Positions 7,472-15,903 of a stretch of DNA of 43,823 nucleotides are shown piece by piece. The stretch comes from JBAXAM01 sp037142515 (GTDB lineage: Bacteria > Pseudomonadota > Gammaproteobacteria > UBA9339): contig JBAXAM010000008.1 of NCBI GenBank assembly GCA_037142515.1, positions 1 to 43,823 of the forward strand, written 5' to 3'. The notes under the pieces were generated by a model that searched no databases, was not told the origin of the DNA, and saw only the letters and a list, made by a program, of their open reading frames with translations. The position numbers and the translations under genes are program-made. How positions within the stretch are numbered: the stretch's first letter is position 1; each line of letters starts with the position of its first letter.

Positions 7472-7666
7472 TTAATCACCAAGCATGTTCTTGACTGCTT
7501 TACGATCACTCTTACTTACCATAGCCATTGGGGCAAGAGTTGCTTTTCTCTTGCTACTTTTTTTGGTCAAAATATGATTACGAAAAGCACTACGATGTTT
7601 ATAATTACCGCTAGCAGTTTTTTTAAACCTTTTAGCGGCACTTCTATTTGTTTTTAGTTTAGGCAT
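7472..7666 (-). CDS. rpmI: 50S ribosomal protein L35
   Basis: A 64-residue basic ribosomal protein starting MPKLKTNRSAAKRFKKT, with the ending SKSDRKAVKNMLGD typical of L35. The start at 7666 matches the universal MPK N-terminus, so an in-frame extension of three codons was not used. It lies 23 bases after infC and 21 before rplT. Confidence 0.96.
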   Translation of the reverse strand: MPKLKTNRSAAKRFKKTASGNYKHRSAFRNHILTKKSSKRKATLAPMAMVSKSDRKAVKNMLGD

Positions 7667-7689
7667 TATTAACAACTCTCCAAAAAAAT

Positions 7690-8241
7690 TTAAACACTCT
7701 TCTGTTTCCCTGGGATCACAATCATCACCATTTGTTTACCTTCCATCTTTGGTGTCTGCTCTACCATTCCATGCTCTTTTACGTCATTTTCTGCACGCCG
7801 TAAAATATCGATCCCCTGTTGCTGGTAAGACAACTCACGTCCACGAAAACGAACAGTAAACTTAACCTTATTTCCCTCTTGCAAAAAAACAATGGCTTTA
7901 CGAACTTTTACCAAATAGTCACCAATATCGGTAACAGGCCTCATTTTTACTTCTTTTACCTGTACTTGTTTGGATTTTTTCTTAAGACGCTTACGCTGCT
8001 CAAATAAATATTTACCAAAATCCATTATACGGCAAACCGGAGGAGTCGATAGTGGAGATATCTCCACCAAATCTAAGTTGGCCTCTTGCGCCTTTTGCAA
8101 AGCTTCTTGCGAGCTAACAATACCAACTTGACCACCATCTTTATCAATGAGACGCACCTCGCGCGCACTAATTTGATGGTTTATCCTAGCTTTTTTAACA
8201 GCCGAACTAGGGTTACGACGTGAACTATGATGTAAGCTAAT
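7690..8241 (-). CDS. infC: translation initiation factor IF-3 with a non-standard ATT start
   Basis: IF-3 prevents premature subunit joining and checks the start codon on the 30S subunit. The frame from the first standard start (GTG at 8157) lacks the conserved N-terminal ...INxxIxAxEVRLI segment. Extending to an ATT at 8239-8241 restores it (ARINHQISAREVRLID) and gives 183 residues, close to E. coli IF-3 (180). A strong GGAGG lies 5 bases upstream of the ATT. E. coli infC also starts with AUU, which lets IF-3 repress its own translation. The N domain, a lysine-rich linker (KRLKKKSKQVQVKEVK) and the C domain are all present. Confidence 0.95.
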   Translation of the reverse strand: MSLHHSSRRNPSSAVKKARINHQISAREVRLIDKDGGQVGIVSSQEALQKAQEANLDLVEISPLSTPPVCRIMDFGKYLFEQRKRLKKKSKQVQVKEVKMRPVTDIGDYLVKVRKAIVFLQEGNKVKFTVRFRGRELSYQQQGIDILRRAENDVKEHGMVEQTPKMEGKQMVMIVIPGKQKSV

Positions 8242-8283
8242 ACATTCCTCCTACTTTCTTTACCATTTGATTTTAAAGTAAAC

Positions 8284-10170
8284 TTATTTTATAAATTTTG
8301 CAAGCACTTCTTCAATCGACAGCTGACCCAAATCTTGTCCCTCACGCGTACGTACTGTAACCATACCACCTTCAGCCTCACGATTACCAATTACCAACAT
8401 AAACGGCACTCTGGCAATTGAGTGCTCGCGGATTTTAAAGCCTATTTTTTCATTTCGCAAGTCCGTGTTCGCGCGTATATTATTATCTCGCAATTTTTGC
8501 GTGATATCTTTAACATGTTCTGCCTGCGCATCAGTAATATTCATTACCACTGCCTGAACGGGAGCAAGCCATAATGGCAAGTCACCACCAGTCTCTTCTA
8601 ATAAAATTCCAATAAAGCGCTCAAGAGAACCAAGAATAGCCCTATGTAACATTACTGGGGGTTTTTTCTCACCGTCTTCATTAATATAATAAGCACCCAA
8701 ACGCTCTGGCATAGAAGCATCGACCTGCAAAGTTCCACATTGCCAAACTCTACCAAGACTATCACGCAATGAAAACTCTACTTTTGGACCATAAAAGGCA
8801 CCTTCTCCTGCCGCAATTTCCCATTTCATATCTTTATTATCTAAAATATCAGCCAAAGCTTTTTCTGTTTTATCCCAAGTAGCGTCACTACCTATACGCT
8901 TTTCAGGACGCGTAGCTAAACGCACGATAATATCTTTAAATCCAAAATCAGCATAAACGCTTACCAATTGCTCAATAAAAGCCAAAGATTCACTGCCAAT
9001 TTGATCCTCGGTGCAAAAAATATGGCCATCATCCTGCGTAAAACTACGAACTCGCATAATACCACTTAAAGTACCGGATGCTTCATTGCGATAACAATGA
9101 CCAAATTCAGAAAGTCTTATCGGCAAATCACGATAGCTTTTAATACCTTGCTTAAATATTTGAACACTGCCAGGACAACTCATAGGTCTAATAGCGTAGG
9201 TGCGATTTTCTGATTCAGTAATAAACATGCTTTCTTTAAATTTTTCCCAGTGCCCAGATTTCTCCCATAAACTGCGGTCAAGCAATTGCGGTGTGTTTAT
9301 TTCTTGATAGCCAAATTTTGTTTGCTGCTTTACTAAATAGCGCTTAATTTCTGAGTAAATCGCCCAGCCGTTTGGGTGCCAGAAAACCATCCCAGGCGCT
9401 TCTTCCTGCAAATGAAACAAATCCATTTTTTTGCCAACAAGCCGATGATCATTCTGCTTCGCTCTCTCTAGCCTAGATAAATAGTCATCTAATTCTTTTT
9501 GCGTCGCCCAAGCAGTACCATAAATACGAGGCAACATTTCGTTATGCGAATCACCACGCCAATAGGCGCCAGCAACTTTAGTTAATTTAAAAGCATGTAA
9601 ATAGCCCGTACTCGGTATGTGAGGACCACGACAAACATTAGTAAAATCTCCCTGACTATAAAATGAAACTTCGTCATCAGGGATATCTTCAACTATTTGA
9701 GCTTTATAATTCTCATTGCGCTTTTTGAAATAAGAAATAGCATCAGTGCGTTTTTTAAGGCTACGTTCAAACTTATAGTTGGCCTGCGCTATCTCATGCA
9801 TTTTAGCTTCGATTTTCGCTAAATCTTCTTCGCTAAATCCTTTGGGATAATAAAAATCATGATAAAAACCATCTTCAATAGCCGGCCCAATAGTTGGATA
9901 AGCCCCAGGAAATAATTCACAAACAGCTTGGGCAAGTATATGAGTAGCAGAATGTCGCAATATTTCAAGCCCTTCAGAGCTTTTTGGTGTCAAGATTATA
10001 ACCGCAGCATCTCTTTCAACCAAATACGAAAGATCTACTGCTCTACCATCAACCCTTCCTGCAATTGCGGCTTTTGCAAGCCCAGCACCAACCGCTTGTG
10101 CAATTTCTTGCACTGTTACTGATTTTGCAAACTCTAATTGTTTGCCGTCTGGAAGTGTGATTTTTATCAT
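8284..10170 (-). CDS. thrS: threonine--tRNA ligase
   Basis: A 628-residue class II synthetase. Domains in order: TGS (1-60, MIKITLPDGKQLEF), the SAD editing domain (about 65-225, with HILAQAVCELFPGA and a Cys in VCRGPHIPSTG), the catalytic core (motif 2 FGHCYRNEASGTLSGIMRVR; the zinc cysteine in MRPMSCPGSVQIFKQG, written here in parts: MSCPG), and the C-terminal anticodon-binding domain (about 530-628). Length is normal (E. coli 642). It lies 42 bases upstream of infC and 22 bases after tRNA-Val, as in the usual thrS-infC-rpmI-rplT order. Confidence 0.97.
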   Translation of the reverse strand: MIKITLPDGKQLEFAKSVTVQEIAQAVGAGLAKAAIAGRVDGRAVDLSYLVERDAAVIILTPKSSEGLEILRHSATHILAQAVCELFPGAYPTIGPAIEDGFYHDFYYPKGFSEEDLAKIEAKMHEIAQANYKFERSLKKRTDAISYFKKRNENYKAQIVEDIPDDEVSFYSQGDFTNVCRGPHIPSTGYLHAFKLTKVAGAYWRGDSHNEMLPRIYGTAWATQKELDDYLSRLERAKQNDHRLVGKKMDLFHLQEEAPGMVFWHPNGWAIYSEIKRYLVKQQTKFGYQEINTPQLLDRSLWEKSGHWEKFKESMFITESENRTYAIRPMSCPGSVQIFKQGIKSYRDLPIRLSEFGHCYRNEASGTLSGIMRVRSFTQDDGHIFCTEDQIGSESLAFIEQLVSVYADFGFKDIIVRLATRPEKRIGSDATWDKTEKALADILDNKDMKWEIAAGEGAFYGPKVEFSLRDSLGRVWQCGTLQVDASMPERLGAYYINEDGEKKPPVMLHRAILGSLERFIGILLEETGGDLPLWLAPVQAVVMNITDAQAEHVKDITQKLRDNNIRANTDLRNEKIGFKIREHSIARVPFMLVIGNREAEGGMVTVRTREGQDLGQLSIEEVLAKFIK

Positions 10171-10192
10171 AAAAATTTACATTTTTTATAAT

Positions 10193-10267
10193 TGGTAGGC
10201 ACGAATGGTTTCGAACCATCGACCCCCACCATGTCAAGGTGATGCTCTACCCCTGAGCTACGTGCCT
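10193..10267 (-). tRNA. tRNA-Val (GAC)
   Basis: A 75-base cloverleaf with encoded CCA. Acceptor stem AGGCACG/CGTGCCT, D arm GCTCAGGGGTAGAGC, anticodon loop TTGACAT giving GAC, T arm GATGGTTCGAAACCATT. It lies between valS (22 bases away) and thrS (22 bases away) on the same strand, so it is probably processed from a shared transcript. Confidence 0.95.
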
Positions 10268-10289
10268 ATTGGAGCGATAAAATAACATG

Positions 10290-13049
10290 TTACTTTACGC
10301 CAAGCAAGTCCATAACACGTGTTTGTAATTTTTGCAGTGTGCTTTGGTTCTCTGCTAGTTTTAAACGCTCACGAGCAACGACATCAGATGGCGCTTTTGA
10401 CGTATAATTAACATTATTCAGTTTAGTTGCAGCACGTTCAATATCAGCTTTTAGCTTGCCAATTTCCTTATTTAAACGGGCAATCTCGGCACTAATATCA
10501 ATCAAATTAGCAAGCGGAATATGCAGCTCTAATTCATCAACTAATGTGGTCGCTGCCGCTGGAATTTTTTCTTCTGTTATCCAATCAATTGATTCAAGTC
10601 GCGCCAAAGCTTTTAAATATTGCGTGTGTTTTTCAATGCGCTTTTTATCAGTTACAGTTCCTTTACTCAATAATAGCGGCAGAGGTTTTGCAGGGGAAAT
10701 ATTCATTTCACCGCGAATATTACGAATTGCCAAAATAACCTTTTTGAGCCATTCGATTTCGACAACTGCTTCGTTATCAACTTCTGACTTATCAAACTGT
10801 GGATACTGCTCGAGCATTATAGTTGGTCTTTTTATGTTTAGCTTTGGCGCAACTTCCTGCCAAAGCTCCTCAGTGATAAATGGCATAAAAGGATGAATAA
10901 CGCGTAATATTGTCTCAAGCGTGCTAAGTAAAGTTTCACGTGTTCCTTGTTTTGCCGAGGCGCTAAAATTTTCAGAGTATAAAATTGGCTTGGCAAGTTC
11001 CAAATACCAGTCACAAAATTGATGCCAAGTAAATTCATAAATGGCCTGGGTTACCAGATCAAACCTATAGTTTTTAAACTCAGTCTCAATAATATGCAGA
11101 GTTCTTTGTAACTCTGACTTGATCCAACGATCGGCCAAGCTAAATTCTACTGCATTATTGCTACGATCAAAACCTTCTAATTGCATCAAAACAAACCGCG
11201 TTGCATTCCAAATTTTGGTACAAAAATTTCTATAACCTTCAAGGCGCGCAATATCAAAATTAACATCGCGACTAGTAGTAGCAAGCGCACAGAAAGTAAA
11301 ACGCAAGGCATCAGCACCAAAACCAGGAATACCGCTTGGAAAATCAAGTCGAGTTTGCTTTTCGATTTCTTTAGTTAAATGCTGCTGCATTAGATTACTG
11401 GTACGCTTTTTGATCAAATCATCAAGCGCAATGCCATCGATCAAATCAACTGGATCTAAAACATTACCCTTGGACTTGGACATCTTTTGGCCGTGACTAT
11501 CACGAATTAATCCTGTTATATAAACTTCTTTAAACGGCACCTCGCCAGTAAATTTCAGCCCCATCATTACCATGCGAGCAACCCAGAAAAAAATAATATC
11601 AAAGCCTGTGACTAAAACTGCAGTCGGATAAAAAGTTTTAAATTCTGGGGTTTGCTCTGGCCAACCTAAAGTTGAAAATGGCCAAAGAGCAGAAGAAAAC
11701 CAAGTATCTAAAACATCTTCATCTTGTTTAAGTGCAATATTGCCAAGTTTATATTTGACGCGCACATCCTCTTCACTTCGGCCAACATAGATATTGTTTT
11801 TTTCGTCACTCCATGCAGGAATTCTGTGGCCCCACCAAAGTTGACGACTAATACACCAGTCTTCGATGTTTTCGAGCCACTGCAGATAAATCTTGCTCCA
11901 GTTTTCTGGGATAAATTTAATTTTTCCATGCTCTACCGCTTCGATAGCAGGTTTTGCTAGTACACTAGCTTTAACAAACCACTGATCAGTTAAATATGGC
12001 TCGACAATTGCGCCACTACGTTCGCCCTTAGGGATTTTTAGCTGGTGTTTTTCTACTTTAATTAATAAACCAGCAGATTTTAAATCTGCTAGAATTTTTT
12101 CGCGAGCAACAAAGCGATCTAAACCTTGATAAATTTTAGGGGCGTTTTCATTAATATACGCATCTTTAGTAAAAATATTAATTAATGGCAAGTTGTGACG
12201 CTGGCCTAGAGCGTAATCATTAAAATCGTGTGCAGGCGTAATTTTAACGCAGCCTGTACCAAATTTCATATCAACATATTCATCAGCAATAATAGGGATT
12301 AAACGATCGGTTAACGGCAATTTAACTTGTTTGCCAATCAAGTGTTGATAACGCGCATCTTCAGGATGCACAGCTACTGCTGTGTCACCAAGCATAGTTT
12401 CAGGCCTGGTAGTTGCAACAATCAAACTTTCAGTGCTATCTGCAACGGGATAGCGAATATGCCAAAGAGACCCCTCAGAATCCTCACTGATAACTTCAAG
12501 ATCAGAAATTGCTGTATTTAAAACCGGATCCCAGTTAACCAAGCGCTTTCCGCGATAAATCAGCCCTTCTTCATAGAGACTAATAAATACATGTTGTACT
12601 GCCTGTACTAAGTTTGGGTCAAGCGTAAATTTTTCTCTGGTCCAATCACCAGAAATTCCGAGGCGCCTTTCTTGGCTACAAATAGTATCACCGGAATATT
12701 TCTTCCAACCCCAGATGCGTTTGACAAAATTTTCGCGGCCAAGTATATGGCGATCAGCTCCTTCGCTGCGCAATAAATTTTCTACCACCATTTGGGTTGC
12801 AATACCAGCATGATCAGTACCAATTTGCCACAAAGTGTTATTACCACACATGCGATGGTAGCGGATTAACACGTCCATAATGCTTTGCTGAAAGCCATGG
12901 CCCATATGCAATGTACCAGTTACATTGGGCGGTGGCAGAGCGATGCAATATGGCATGCCCCTGCCACTTGGAGCAAAATAATTGTTTGCTTCCCATTTCT
13001 GATACCAGGTTTGCTCAATTGCTTGTGGTTCGTAGGATTTGTTTTTCAT
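10290..13049 (-). CDS. valS: valine--tRNA ligase
   Basis: A 919-residue class I synthetase. The HIGH motif appears as PPPNVTGTLHMGHG near residue 40 and the KMSKS motif as GQKMSKSKGNVLDP near residue 530. Between them is the CP1 editing domain with TTRPETMLGDTAVAVHP and DWCISRQLWWGHRIPAW. The C-terminal coiled-coil arm unique to ValRS closes the protein (about 850-919, ISAEIARLNKEIGKLKADIE). E. coli ValS is 951 residues. It is followed by tRNA-Val on the same transcript and preceded by holC 5 bases upstream, the common holC-valS pairing. Confidence 0.97.
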   Translation of the reverse strand: MKNKSYEPQAIEQTWYQKWEANNYFAPSGRGMPYCIALPPPNVTGTLHMGHGFQQSIMDVLIRYHRMCGNNTLWQIGTDHAGIATQMVVENLLRSEGADRHILGRENFVKRIWGWKKYSGDTICSQERRLGISGDWTREKFTLDPNLVQAVQHVFISLYEEGLIYRGKRLVNWDPVLNTAISDLEVISEDSEGSLWHIRYPVADSTESLIVATTRPETMLGDTAVAVHPEDARYQHLIGKQVKLPLTDRLIPIIADEYVDMKFGTGCVKITPAHDFNDYALGQRHNLPLINIFTKDAYINENAPKIYQGLDRFVAREKILADLKSAGLLIKVEKHQLKIPKGERSGAIVEPYLTDQWFVKASVLAKPAIEAVEHGKIKFIPENWSKIYLQWLENIEDWCISRQLWWGHRIPAWSDEKNNIYVGRSEEDVRVKYKLGNIALKQDEDVLDTWFSSALWPFSTLGWPEQTPEFKTFYPTAVLVTGFDIIFFWVARMVMMGLKFTGEVPFKEVYITGLIRDSHGQKMSKSKGNVLDPVDLIDGIALDDLIKKRTSNLMQQHLTKEIEKQTRLDFPSGIPGFGADALRFTFCALATTSRDVNFDIARLEGYRNFCTKIWNATRFVLMQLEGFDRSNNAVEFSLADRWIKSELQRTLHIIETEFKNYRFDLVTQAIYEFTWHQFCDWYLELAKPILYSENFSASAKQGTRETLLSTLETILRVIHPFMPFITEELWQEVAPKLNIKRPTIMLEQYPQFDKSEVDNEAVVEIEWLKKVILAIRNIRGEMNISPAKPLPLLLSKGTVTDKKRIEKHTQYLKALARLESIDWITEEKIPAAATTLVDELELHIPLANLIDISAEIARLNKEIGKLKADIERAATKLNNVNYTSKAPSDVVARERLKLAENQSTLQKLQTRVMDLLGVK

Positions 13050-13054
13050 ATAAT

Positions 13055-13489
13055 TTAAGCTTTGATATTAAAAGTTTCCATTTGGTAGCCGCTATTCTTA
13101 TAAACTTGATATTGCTTGCGAGCAGCGGCTTTTGAATCAGCGTCATTTGGTACTATTTCAATGATATGATCAAATTGCTGGTAGAATAATGGGGTTTCAG
13201 AGGTTAGATTAATTAAAATATCTTTTTTCTCTGCCTGTGACGCGTCATAACCAATTAAAATTGGCACTTCAGAGTTTAAATTTTGGCTATACACTTCATG
13301 CGGAACAAAGCTAATATCGCGAAAAGTCCAAAGCTGCGTGTCAAAGCTTTGCGCTTCTGCTACCGTAGAGGTGTGTACATAAGCCGTTTTGCTACCTAAA
13401 AATGCTTTTTCAATAATACGACAAGCGTATAAGTCTCGCGCTTTGAGGGTTGATTCAGCTAATATATAAAAGGCAGCTTTAAGTGACAT
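13055..13489 (-). CDS. holC: DNA polymerase III chi subunit
   Basis: A 144-residue protein, close to E. coli HolC (147). It starts MSLKAAFYILAEST and has the family pattern of RIIEKAFLGSKTAYVHT, LWTFRDISFVPHE and PILIGYD. In the replisome chi links the clamp loader to single-stranded-DNA-binding protein. It lies 5 bases upstream of valS, its usual neighbour. The ATG at 13489 is preferred to an upstream TTG. A perfect TATAAT ends 9 bases before this ATG, so the mRNA leader would be almost absent. Confidence 0.9.
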   Translation of the reverse strand: MSLKAAFYILAESTLKARDLYACRIIEKAFLGSKTAYVHTSTVAEAQSFDTQLWTFRDISFVPHEVYSQNLNSEVPILIGYDASQAEKKDILINLTSETPLFYQQFDHIIEIVPNDADSKAAARKQYQVYKNSGYQMETFNIKA

Positions 13490-13576
13490 ATGCAAGATAT
13501 TATAACAGATATTCGATTGTTCTCATTTTAATTTTATGATATTTTGGGCACAAATTTTTTAAGGAGAAAAAAGGAA

Positions 13577-14461
13577 GTGACTATCAAAATTCGCAAAGCC
13601 GTATTTCCCGTAGCTGGTCTTGGAACTAGATTTTTGCCAATAACCAAGGCTAATCCAAAGGAAATGTTACCTATTGTAGACAAACCGCTAATCCAATATG
13701 CCGCAGAAGAAGCTGTTGCTGCTGGCATTACCCAGTTAGTTTTTGTTACTAGCTCAAGTAAACACGCCATCGAAAATCATTTTGATTCTAATTTTGAACT
13801 AGAAGCCAAACTGGCCGAATCTGGGAAAAATGAATGGCTTGAAGTTGTACGCAATATTTTACCAGCAGGGATTTCCTGTGTTTACATCAGACAACAAAAT
13901 CCACTTGGCTTGGGGCATGCAATCTTATGCGCCAGGGATATTATTGGTGATGAACCATTTGCAGTATTGCTTGCCGATGATTTGATTAATGGCGGCGAAA
14001 AAACTTGTTTAGAACAAATGATTGATGTTTATTCAAAAACAAACAGTAACGTTTTAGCAATCCAACCCGTAGCCGAATCCGAAACGGAAAAGTACGGTAT
14101 TGTAGCCTTAAGTAATACTGATTTAAAATTGGGAGATTTTTCCAAAATTACAACTATTGTTGAAAAACCAAAACCTAAAGATGCGCCATCTACTTTTGCA
14201 GCTATGGGACGTTATATTTTATCGCCGCGTATTTTTCATTTTCTTGAAAATGCAAGCAGCGGAGCAATTGGAGAGATTCAATTAACTGATGGTATTGATA
14301 AGTTAATTGCAGAGCAGGATGTTCATGGCTATGCGTTTCATGGCAAGCGCTATGATTGTGGCAGCAAAATAGGTTACCTCAAAGCAACAATTGAATACGG
14401 AATGCAGCATCAGGAAGTTGGACAACACTTTACGGAGTATTTACGTGATTTAAAGCTATAG
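13577..14461 (+). CDS. galU: UTP--glucose-1-phosphate uridylyltransferase
   Basis: A 294-residue nucleotidyltransferase making UDP-glucose for cell-envelope polysaccharides. The nucleotide-binding signature AVFPVAGLGTRFLPITKANPKEML opens the protein (shown in parts: AGLGTRFLP), followed by LVFVTSSSKHAIENHFD, FAVLLADDLI and EKPKPKDAPS. Length fits the family (about 290-300). The GTG at 13577 is chosen because AAGGAG lies 10 bases upstream and the protein then starts just before the conserved motif. It is divergent from holC and ends at a strong terminator. Confidence 0.95.
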   Translation: MTIKIRKAVFPVAGLGTRFLPITKANPKEMLPIVDKPLIQYAAEEAVAAGITQLVFVTSSSKHAIENHFDSNFELEAKLAESGKNEWLEVVRNILPAGISCVYIRQQNPLGLGHAILCARDIIGDEPFAVLLADDLINGGEKTCLEQMIDVYSKTNSNVLAIQPVAESETEKYGIVALSNTDLKLGDFSKITTIVEKPKPKDAPSTFAAMGRYILSPRIFHFLENASSGAIGEIQLTDGIDKLIAEQDVHGYAFHGKRYDCGSKIGYLKATIEYGMQHQEVGQHFTEYLRDLKL

Positions 14462-14473
14462 CGAATCTGTTGT

Positions 14474-14500
14474 AAAAAAAGGCGCTACGGCGCCTTTTTT
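14474..14500 (+). terminator. intrinsic terminator after galU
   Basis: GGCGC (14481-14485), loop TACG, GCGCC (14490-14494), flanked by an A tract upstream and six T's downstream. The UACG-type tetraloop is a stable form. It starts 13 bases after the galU stop codon and separates galU from the pilin genes; the A-T flanks would also make it work in reverse. Confidence 0.9.
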
Positions 14501-14516
14501 ATTGTATGGGTTTTTT

Positions 14517-14723
14517 ATGATCAAACAAATAAATATTTCTTATGGTTTTAGCCTAGTTGAAGTATTAATTGCAGTTTTTATTTTAACAGTTGGATTGCTT
14601 GGAATTGCGGGTTTATATATTAACTCGCTCAAACGCACCGAAGATGCTTACCGGCGCACACTTGCAACTTCACAATTAATAGTACTGATGGAACAGCAAA
14701 AAGCCGGTGATAATTTAACATGA
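14517..14723 (+). CDS. pilV: short PilV-like minor pilin
   Basis: Only 68 residues. A type IV prepilin signature is clear: ISYGFSLVEVLIAVFILTVG, with cleavage after Gly and Glu at mature position 5, then a hydrophobic helix and LKRTEDAYRRTLATSQL, which matches the start of PilV. Family members usually have about 130-180 residues, so the globular C-terminal part is missing. The stop codon overlaps the pilW start (ATGA), which argues that the short length is real and translated rather than a sequencing slip. A TTG 15 bases upstream is an alternative start. Confidence 0.78.
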   Translation: MIKQINISYGFSLVEVLIAVFILTVGLLGIAGLYINSLKRTEDAYRRTLATSQLIVLMEQQKAGDNLT

Positions 14724-15526
14724 AATTAAAATTAAACACTGGATTTACGCTACTTGAAATCTTAATTGCCTTATTCATAGGCCTAACACTAGTTGGAATT
14801 CTAGTACAAAATTACTTAAGCGCCAAAAGAATTTATAAAGTACAAAATGAAATTGCGCACTTTAGCGAAGATATTCGTTTTGCCAGCTCTTTTTTACAAC
14901 AGAGCATCATGCAGGCTGGCTTCGTAGGTTGCCGACGGATTTCCGAGCTTGATTTTTTTGAAGCGCCAGATGTTATTCATGGCTACGACAGCAGAGGCAC
15001 CGACGTTATTGTTATTACCAAAGCAAAATCTGAAAGTACAACTCTTACTAAAAACGCCAACGCTGGTGACACTTCGATTAGCGTTAAGAAAAATCTGACA
15101 ACTAAAAGCAATCAGCTCTTACTAATTTCTGATTGTAACAATGCAGAGTTATTTACTGCAGGAGACACACTGAAGCACTCTTACCAAATTAATAATACAA
15201 CTGTGCGTCAGTTTGAAAGAATAACATTTTTTATTAGCGAGGTTAGCTATCCTACTGCTGAAAATAAGCACACTTATAGCTTGTATTTTTTGGTAAATCA
15301 CGGAGAAAAACAAGAATTAATACCAGAAATCAGCAATATGCAAATTGATTATGGAGTTGATACTCTAGGAGAAAATAAAATTACCGAGCATTTAAAAGCA
15401 GTAGAAATAACTAATCGTAATTTATGGGATAAAGTTCTAAGTGTTGCAATTACTCTAACACCACAAGATCGATTACCGGGGTTAAAACCGTGGAAAATCT
15501 ATATAAAACTACGCGAAAGGGGCTAA
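14720..15526 (+). CDS. pilW: PilW-like minor pilin
   Basis: A 268-residue prepilin with NTGFTLLEILIALFIGLTLVG at the N-terminus (cleavage before Phe, Glu at mature position 5). The region YLSAKRIYKVQNEIAHFSEDIRFASSFLQQSI and MQAGFVGCR is characteristic of PilW. Minor pilins prime assembly of the type IV pilus at the inner membrane and sit at its tip. It is coupled to pilV by a 4-base overlap, and the next gene starts inside its end. Confidence 0.88.
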   Translation: MKLKLNTGFTLLEILIALFIGLTLVGILVQNYLSAKRIYKVQNEIAHFSEDIRFASSFLQQSIMQAGFVGCRRISELDFFEAPDVIHGYDSRGTDVIVITKAKSESTTLTKNANAGDTSISVKKNLTTKSNQLLLISDCNNAELFTAGDTLKHSYQINNTTVRQFERITFFISEVSYPTAENKHTYSLYFLVNHGEKQELIPEISNMQIDYGVDTLGENKITEHLKAVEITNRNLWDKVLSVAITLTPQDRLPGLKPWKIYIKLRERG

Positions 15527-15903
15527 AATCTGAAAAAGGAATGGTGTTAGTAGCTGTTATGCTATTTCTATCAGTCGTAAGCTTTCTTGCACTCAGTCTT
15601 TTAAACACCAGTCTTCTTGAAACCAAAATGAGCGGCTATTATCAAAATAAAACACATGCATTTTATAAAGCAGAAAGCATTTTAGAAAAGCGCGAACAAG
15701 AAATTGCCGCTGGAAAAATAGTAAGCCCTGAAATTACAGAAATTAAAAATGCTAATGTATGCGGCGTGATTTTTTATAGCATTACTGCAAGCGCCGAATA
15801 CAATACAAAACTACAAAGCACTTTTGCAAAAATTGTCAGTCCACATAACTGCACTCCAAAAACAAGCATCAAACCAGGACGCCAGGCTTTTTTAATGCAA
15901 TAA
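15490..15903 (+). CDS. pilX: PilX-like minor pilin
   Basis: A 137-residue protein with a PilX-type N-terminus: a short leader ending KSEKG, then MVLVAVMLFLSVVSFLALSLLNTSLLE and MSGYYQNKTHAFYKAES. PilX lacks the usual Phe after cleavage, as here. The GTG at 15490 supplies the leader needed for prepilin peptidase and overlaps pilW by 37 bases; a start at 15541 would delete the leader. The usual following genes pilY1 and pilE are absent: the next gene is convergent and overlaps by 12 bases. Confidence 0.82.
   Translation: MENLYKTTRKGLKSEKGMVLVAVMLFLSVVSFLALSLLNTSLLETKMSGYYQNKTHAFYKAESILEKREQEIAAGKIVSPEITEIKNANVCGVIFYSITASAEYNTKLQSTFAKIVSPHNCTPKTSIKPGRQAFLMQ

Noticed and set aside
10049..10237. 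A minus-strand frame reading through tRNA-Val into thrS
   Set aside because: It consists of tRNA sequence and an out-of-frame thrS segment.
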